Assembly: GCA_038501625.1 (NCBI GenBank)
Contig: JAZAYU010000008.1
Coordinates: forward strand, 9,362,938-9,426,937
Length of the DNA stretch: 64,000 nt
Direction: 5' to 3'
DNA from: Corbicula japonica
Lineage: Eukaryota > Mollusca > Bivalvia > Venerida > Cyrenidae
Shown here piece after piece: positions 61,201 to 64,000 of this stretch. Made by a program: the position numbers and the translations under genes. How positions within the stretch are numbered: the first letter of the stretch is position 1; each line of letters begins with the position of its first letter. The notes under the pieces are model-generated. The model was not told the DNA's origin and ran no database searches. It worked only from the letters and a program-made list of their open reading frames with translations.

Positions 61201-62124
61201 GTATCGCCGTTAGCAACTTTGCTTAAACAACAGGAAAACAGTTAACAAATCTCCCACTTCGGTATTTGAAAAAAATGTCGAAACAAATTAAAGCACAATT
61301 TCAGAAGGTGGTTACACTTCTTGTGATTTCTTTTAATTTAAATAAAGAAGTGGTATCGATGTGATTTTTGTATATAACATGCAAGCATAAAAACATTTTC
61401 TTATAGGAGGGGGCAGGGTGGGGTTTCTAAGAAAGAGGAGTTGACCTTAAATTACAGCTTTCAGATGTATTGCATGTACAACCATGTTATTATGCAACAT
61501 ACATTGAAATTTTGAAAGTTGAAAATTTGAAAGGTAAAAAGTTATAGAAAATTATAGTAAGACATTAAAAATAATAAACATAAAGTGTAGTCGTCACATA
61601 AGTACAGTAACGGTATAACTCCTTTTTATTCAAATGACAAATCAAAGAACAAAATTTTCTGTCAAGAGTGCCCTTATAATTAGAATTTGGTTACATCACG
61701 GCATTGCTGCTTTAAGCGATACAACCTGGAAAGTTTAATAAAAAAAAGCTATTTAAAGAAATTTCTGAACTTAAAGCAAAAATTCAGGTACTATGACAGA
61801 ATGGCGGATGCTAATTTAGCGAAACTGAAATCGAATATTTAAATAACCGCAAATGGAAGCCGCTAAAAGCACTCTATTGCAAGACTTAAAGACCCGAATA
61901 CCAGTCTGAACATACCCGAGTCGGCTCACCAGAATCATGCAAAGCACGTGTATACATTCAAATCCAAGATCAAGGAAGAGAAGGCAAACTTTACTTAATT
62001 TGTGATATAGGGCCATTAAAAATGTTTAAGTTAACTAACTTACCCGGGTATGTCCGACGGCGTTTAATGTTGGGTTTGATGTGGATAACCCCTTAGAATT
62101 CACATAAACCGCGTAGGTGGTCAT
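52297..62124 (-). CDS. LRRC74A: LRRC74A-like protein: leucine-rich repeats plus two EF-hands (12 exons found, last exon missing)
   Basis: Exons 5' to 3': 62044-62124, 59758-59911, 59163-59338, 58467-58574, 57695-57788, 57233-57282, 55815-55896, 55269-55354, 54546-54740, 53968-54063, 53198-53458 and 52297-52382. All borders are AG/GT and phases join to about 490 codons, near the 488 aa of human LRRC74A. The N-terminal block ETGKRCYARACQKLDVVPSS and GLGPKGTMALSIALV matches that family. LRR motifs of the ribonuclease-inhibitor type follow (TSLNLQGNDIG, EHVDLSHNNFG, LQTLNLSWNQF, TSLDLTCCRIG). EF-hand loops start at D444 (DADNSMSVSLQE) and D480 (DKDGDGEVDY..); the second is cut by the last exon border. 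No signal peptide or membrane segment. Function of the family is poorly known. It could also be called an NLRC3-like LRR protein, but no NACHT domain is present. Confidence 0.85.
53065..53188. repeat. Palindromic family A copy beside an exon
   Basis: Arms cccaagctcataaaactaag and ttagttttatgatcttggg. It ends only 10 bp from the EF-hand exon border at 53198, so the hairpin would form directly next to the donor site in the LRRC74A-like pre-mRNA. Confidence 0.75.
55035..55190. repeat. Palindromic family A relative, very degenerate
   Basis: gagatcagatctgtgatcaa, tagaccagtctccaagctc and a right part tctggtctctatatgatctc. Recognisable only by the order of motifs. Confidence 0.3.
56091..56229. repeat. 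Palindromic family A copy
   Basis: In an LRRC74A intron. Arms cccaaggttataaaactgtg and tctgttttataacctt, with gactggtcgccatttcagcc at the fold. The CCAAT in the right arm is intact (agccaatgag variant). Confidence 0.7.
57957..58092. repeat. Palindromic family A copy
   Basis: In an LRRC74A intron. Arms cccaagatcataaaaatatg and taaggttatgatctttggc. The loop contains a T run (cattttttttattt), and one arm keeps gattggctgaaatggcgac. Confidence 0.65.
58148..58232 (+). repeat. Interstitial telomere-like repeats
   Basis: Several ttagggttaggg-type units, some mutated (gggttagggttt, aggttagggttagcg), in an LRRC74A intron. Too short and impure to be a telomere. Confidence 0.5.
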
Positions 62125-62697
62125 TTTGTGCGTATGAACTTGACAGTATCGATAGTCTAGGAATCTGCATCACACACTGTTAACACATGATTTCAAAATA
62201 CGAAAACGCATGAGCAAATTTACATGACTTAATAGAAACCCAACAAATTCTGAACTTGACGACAAACGATTTTAATTCTATGTGTCACGTTTTAAATAAT
62301 GAAAAATTGATTGTTAAATGATAATAACCAGGCTACGCTAAGTTCACAATATTCATAAAGCCAGTAATCCTAGAAATTCATATTATAAACTTGTGTTATT
62401 AAATGAATATTAAATCCACGGGATATATTAAAATCATCTATTTCTTTTTTTAGTTTATGATAAACATTTTATAAGAAAGTGAATATGTAAATAAACGGCT
62501 GAGGAATGTTTAAATAATCTTGAAGATATAAATGGAGATCAAGAACTTAAATAATTTGACCGTAAAAAGGATTTACAAGATCAATTAATCTTTGAGATTT
62601 ATGTTTTGTGATCCATTTCGTTCATTACATTGCAAGAAATAACGTACTTAAGACAACTAACGACGACAATGCGAAATTATATTATCTCATGGAAGTT

Positions 62698-62748
62698 GTG
62701 CGTGCATGCGTGCGTGTGTGTGGGGGTGGGGTGGGGTGGGGGTGGATA
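62698..62748 (+). repeat. GT/G-rich simple repeat
   Basis: gtgcgtgcatgcgtgcgtgt, then tgtgggggtggggtggggtg, then ggggtgg. Four or more G runs of at least four bases lie within ~30 bp, so the plus strand could form a G-quadruplex. Confidence 0.6.
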
Positions 62749-63796
62749 ATGTAAACAACTTTCATCCTTATCATTTCGAGACTATAGCAGGTTAACAATA
62801 ACTAGGCAGTCACTTGACAGTCAAGTCTGGTTTATCAGAAACAGTTTTACCAATCTGATGTATTTGACGAATATTGATCACTAAAACAAATTTTAATTCG
62901 GCCTCGTCTGCCATAATATCATTATTGGTTATATTAACACCACGTGACTATCTACTTATCCATAATCATGTATATGTATTAATACTAAATCAGACCGAGA
63001 TCCGTTAGGCTTTATGAAACCTCTACAGGATCTCGGACCTTCTTGAATACAAATATTTTCTATGCATACTCCTGTGAACTAAGCAAGCTCTGAATGTCAT
63101 GGTAAAAGAACTATAGAAGCGTATCGTGTACCGCGTATAAAACCGGTTCTGGGAGAATATTCTACCATAGGTTTCTGCTCTCCGTTTTTTAATAAGCAGA
63201 ACTAAATTTGCTTTGAGTTGTCAAATTCAACTAACCTTATGAAGAGTGTCTTTGACCGACATTAATCCTTTAATCTCATAAGCTCTTTTATAAAACAGTT
63301 AATATATATTAACGTTTAAATTTTTGTTTATGTCTTAAAATATCATAAAGATTTCACAAAAAAGTTTGTCTCAAAATCATTTAAGTTCATAATATGAATA
63401 ACCGGCTATCGTGTTATATCAGTTTTGATGAAATATACAGATAACATTCATTTATTCTGAATACAGTGAGACTAAAACAATAGGTACGATAGAATGGGTG
63501 AAATGATTCAATAATAGCTGAACAAGGGCATGACCGTAATGAGAGTTCCACATGTGACGCAGTTATAAATAAAAACAAACAAAGTGAATAAATCATTAAA
63601 TAAAAACTGACCATTTCAGTCTGTGACCTTCTTATTACTCGAGGTGCATAAGGTCATTACGTTTTGTTACTTGTTTAACTAAGATGCAAAGATATGACAA
63701 TTTGACCTTTATTTTAAATAAATTTCAGTTTCCTTATTTAAAATGCAGATAAGCTTTTCTTTGTTTCATCATTCCTGCTTGTTACAATCTTTGACT

Positions 63797-63882
63797 TGAA
63801 CAGTGTTCTGATTGGTCGAACTATTGACTTAGTCCGGGAAATACTTTGCACACAAATCGTTCGACCAATCAGAACGCTCCTA
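63797..63882. promoter_or_regulatory. Palindrome with two convergent CCAAT boxes
   Basis: gttctgattggtcgaac (about 63804-63820) and gttcgaccaatcagaacg (about 63860-63877) are inverted copies ~40 bp apart. Each contains a near-consensus NF-Y site (ACCAATCAG). It may be a promoter of a gene beyond the right edge or another small palindromic element. Confidence 0.45.
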
Positions 63883-64000
63883 ACAAAAGCGTCGGGGATT
63901 TCCGGAAGTCGCACTGGGGAGAAGAATCTATGAAAAAATAACCTGCATTTCAAAATCCGTTTTCTGTTGAATATTACGCGTATTTCAAGCTTTTGGTGAG

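Larger units (their letters stand above)
62125..64000. other. Upstream flank of the LRRC74A-like gene
   Basis: No exons recognised. Holds a (tg)n/G-rich tract and a CCAAT palindrome near the right edge. The rest is AT-rich without visible structure. The transcription start of the LRRC74A-like gene was not identified. Confidence 0.5.

Noticed and set aside
1..64000. CRISPR arrays, bacterial operons, ribosome binding sites or prophage
   Set aside because: Split genes, GT..AG introns and animal protein families show a eukaryotic nuclear genome. The tandem arrays lack the constant-repeat and variable-spacer pattern.

Overview
The window looks like nuclear DNA of a bivalve mollusc. It is AT-rich, and its genes are split into short exons (about 50-360 bp) with GT..AG borders and introns of hundreds to thousands of bases. 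It also carries repeat types I know from clam and oyster genomes: tandem arrays with ~145-bp units ending in 'gacaggtgagc'-like or 'gggggagacat' tails, (GGAC)n tracts, and many small palindromic elements. The species is not determined. All gene names come from recalled protein families and were checked only by exon phase and conserved residues, not by a search.

Layout, left to right. (1) 1-17693, minus: the 5' half of RB1CC1/FIP200, the autophagy-initiation scaffold. Sixteen coding exons join in frame to 747 codons; the rest lies left of base 1. Its introns hold a mariner relic, a ~4.5-kb element with terminal inverted repeats, a CpG-rich foldback element nested in that element, and a degenerate tRNA. 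(2) 17694-27209: a repeat-rich spacer with a LINE 3' end, a ~1.8-kb inverted-repeat element holding a 145-bp array, a second ~2-kb 144-bp array, and a 0.7-kb hairpin. (3) 27210-32691, plus: PNKP, eight exons, 413 aa, with the DNA 3'-phosphatase and 5'-kinase domains but no FHA domain. (4) 32692-37610: PNKP 3' flank, a degenerate array, a LINE tail and a 1.25-kb foldback element. (5) 37615-40647, plus: MTRFR (C12orf65-like mitochondrial GGQ rescue factor), three coding exons, 153 aa. (6) 41421-46988, plus: NUDT6-like Nudix protein, seven exons, 284 aa, with an inverted copy of the 144-bp array in an intron. (7) 52297-62124, minus: LRRC74A-like protein with leucine-rich repeats and two C-terminal EF-hands; twelve exons are found and a short last exon is missing. 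(8) 62125-64000: upstream flank with a CCAAT-bearing palindrome.

The five genes show no operon-like link. They serve autophagy, DNA end repair, mitochondrial ribosome rescue, nucleotide-derivative hydrolysis and an unknown LRR/EF-hand role. The most striking non-gene feature is a ~110-145-bp palindromic element with about nine copies. Each arm of its better copies carries a near-consensus NF-Y/CCAAT site, and one copy sits inside another palindromic element.
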